DNA from: Gemmatimonadota bacterium
GTDB taxonomy: Bacteria; Gemmatimonadota; Gemmatimonadetes; Gemmatimonadales; GWC2-71-9
DNA: 8,749 bases
Assembly (NCBI GenBank): GCA_003221825.1
Contig: QHUE01000210.1
Span: 1 to 8,749 of the forward strand
Direction of reading: 5' to 3'
Of the stretch, positions 7,488 through 8,749 are shown piece by piece (within the stretch, counting starts at the first letter, position 1; each line of letters starts with the position of its first letter). Under the pieces are notes generated by a model that was not told the DNA's origin, made no database searches, and saw only the letters and a program-made list of their open reading frames with translations. The translations under genes were made by a program, and so were the position numbers.

Positions 7488-7689
7488 GCCGGCGATCGTG
7501 AGGTTCGCGATCCGCGAGCCGCGCGCTGTCCCCTGCTCGACGACGGCGATCATCGCGCGCCGCAGCGTCGTCAGCTGATCGGCGCTGAGATCGAGCGACG
7601 CATTCTCCGTTCCACTCGTCGGCGACGCCCGCACGACGAACGGCGTCCGCACGCGTCCGTCACTGGCGAGCTGTTGGTACAGGCGCACC

Positions 7690-7700
7690 ATCTGCCCAGC
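7690..7700 (-). other. Deletion junction inside mrdA
   Basis: On the minus strand CAG CTG GGC (upstream frame, YQLG) runs directly into CAG ATG GTG CGC (downstream frame, QMVR), sharing the C at 7694. The phase change implies a missing length with remainder 1 on division by 3, and comparison with remembered E. coli PBP2 suggests roughly 200-240 nt. The precise joint is ambiguous by a few bases. Confidence 0.75.
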
Positions 7701-8749
7701 TGGTAGAAGTAGACGTCGCAGCTCTGCGCGATCGCCTCGGTGAGCGTCAGATCGCCATGCCCCTGCGCGTTCCAGCAGCGGAAGAAGCGATTGCCATACT
7801 GCAGTCCGCCCCGGCACGGGATCGGCATGTGGGTGCGTGGGCCGACGAGGCCGCGCTTCAGCGCCATCGCCGCCACGGCCAGCTTCCACGCCGATCCGGG
7901 CGGATAGCGGGCCTGAATCGCGCGGTCGAGCAGCGGGTGCGCCGGACTTTCGTTGAGCGAGCGCCAGTACGGCGCCGAAATTCCACCCACGAATGCGTTG
8001 GGATCGAACCCGGGTGCGCTGTAGAGCGCCAGCACCTCGCCGGTGTTCGGATTCAGCGCCACCACGGCGCCGCGCTGTCCCGCCGGGAAAATCTTCGCGA
8101 TGTAGCGTTGCAGCTCGAGATCGATCGTCGTGTGGAGATCGGTTCCGGGCACCGGCGCGAGATTCGCGGCCGCCTCCGCTTCGCGCACCATCTGCCCGCG
8201 CGCACTCACCTCGACGAACCGGACGCCCTCCGAGCCGCGCAGCGTGTCGTCGTACTCGCGCTCCAGCCCGTCCTTGCCGATGACGCCGCCCAGCCGCACC
8301 GTTGCGAACCGCCGGGTCGCCCGTTCCCCTTCGGTGACTTCGCCGACATACCCCACGAGATGCGCCACGACCCCGGTGTCGGGATAGTAGCGCTTGGGCT
8401 CGGCCTGAATCAGCAATCCGGGGATGGCGATGCGGCGCTCCTCGAGCGCGGAGACGACGCGGAAGGGGGCGTCGCCGAGCACCAGCGCCGGCTGATACGG
8501 CGCGCGGCGCGCCCGCTGCAGCACGCGCTCGATCCCCGCGCTGTCGATGTTCGCGATCGACGCGATGCGGGCCAGCGTCGAGCGCAGGTTCGCTTCCGGA
8601 CCGGGCAGCAGCGACACGGTGTACCCTGGCACGTTCTCCGCCAGGACGTGGCCGTTGCGGTCGTAAATGACGCCGCGTGGCGCCGGCAACGGAATTGGCC
8701 GCAGGCGGTTCGTCTCCGACTGCAGCTGATATTTGCCGTGCCCGAGGAT

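Larger units (their letters stand above)
7173..8749 (-). pseudogene. mrdA: Penicillin-binding protein 2, 5' partial and reading frame broken by an internal deletion
   Basis: Class B PBP, the transpeptidase that cross-links the glycan made by RodA during side-wall growth. The N-terminal membrane anchor lies beyond the window; the first codons read NRLRPIPLPAPRGVIYDRNG, the start of the PBP dimer domain. The transpeptidase domain shows the SxxK motif in PPGSAWKL (catalytic Ser codon 7892-7894) and SxD in QSCDVYFYQLG (Ser codon 7721-7723). Just after YQLG the frame fails. Left in frame, about 40 unrelated residues follow before a stop at 7571. Family sequence resumes in another frame at QMVRLYQQLASDG and runs to the TAA at 7173. 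About 65-80 residues usually found between these points are absent. The third motif reads KTA instead of KTG (7479-7487), and the C-terminus has a proline-rich tail (VLPDTVPPPPVIP). The 3' end overlaps rodA by 26 nt. As written it cannot make intact PBP2; an assembly fault is likely. Confidence 0.92.

Noticed and set aside
7571..7693. C-terminal extension of the upstream mrdA frame beyond YQLG
   Set aside because: These residues (rich in Arg, Cys and Ser) do not resemble PBP2, while the other frame over the same bases does. It is out-of-frame readthrough, not an alternative C-terminus.
1..8749. Defence, mobile or biosynthetic system
   Set aside because: Every base is accounted for by housekeeping genes or gaps of 62 nt or less. 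No transposase, integrase, repeat array, toxin or atypical-composition island was seen.

Overview
This is a high-GC bacterial chromosome segment. All recognisable genes lie on the minus strand and are packed almost without gaps. In transcription order (right to left) they are mrdA (PBP2, cut by the window edge), rodA, accD, folC, hisS, proS, lysA and the first codons of guaA. Neighbours overlap by 1 to 26 nt, except folC/hisS (9-nt gap) and rodA/accD (62-nt gap), so the block looks like one long co-directional operon. No mobile element, RNA gene, CRISPR array, phage gene or unknown coding region was found. The large antisense frames are high-GC shadows of the real genes.

Layout: 7173-8749 mrdA and 5948-7198 rodA form the elongasome transpeptidase/glycosyltransferase pair. 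5019-5885 accD makes malonyl-CoA for lipid synthesis. 3820-5022 folC makes folylpolyglutamate. 2563-3810 hisS and 1267-2563 proS charge tRNAs. 32-1285 lysA converts meso-diaminopimelate to lysine. 1-35 is the start of guaA (GMP synthase). The common theme is growth: wall elongation, membrane lipid, one-carbon cofactor, translation, amino acid and purine supply. The organism is a rod-type, diaminopimelate-making bacterium. The gene order and protein style (type-3 ProS with a C-terminal Cys-rich domain, HisS with a GFGMGDVVL motif 3) made me think of Gemmatimonadota or a related deep high-GC phylum. That is an impression from memory, not a proven placement.

The one unusual thing is that two of these normally indispensable genes are broken in the same way. 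In proS (near 2488) and mrdA (near 7695), good family sequence stops and resumes in another frame with roughly 65-80 residues missing. ProS loses the motif 1 region. PBP2 loses the stretch between its SxD and KTG-type motifs. The other complete genes look intact. The most economical explanation is two local assembly collapses or chimeric joins, so I do not claim a new biological system. Smaller points are a PBP2 KTA in place of KTG, a probable CTG start for folC, and a HisS motif 3 lacking the usual arginine.
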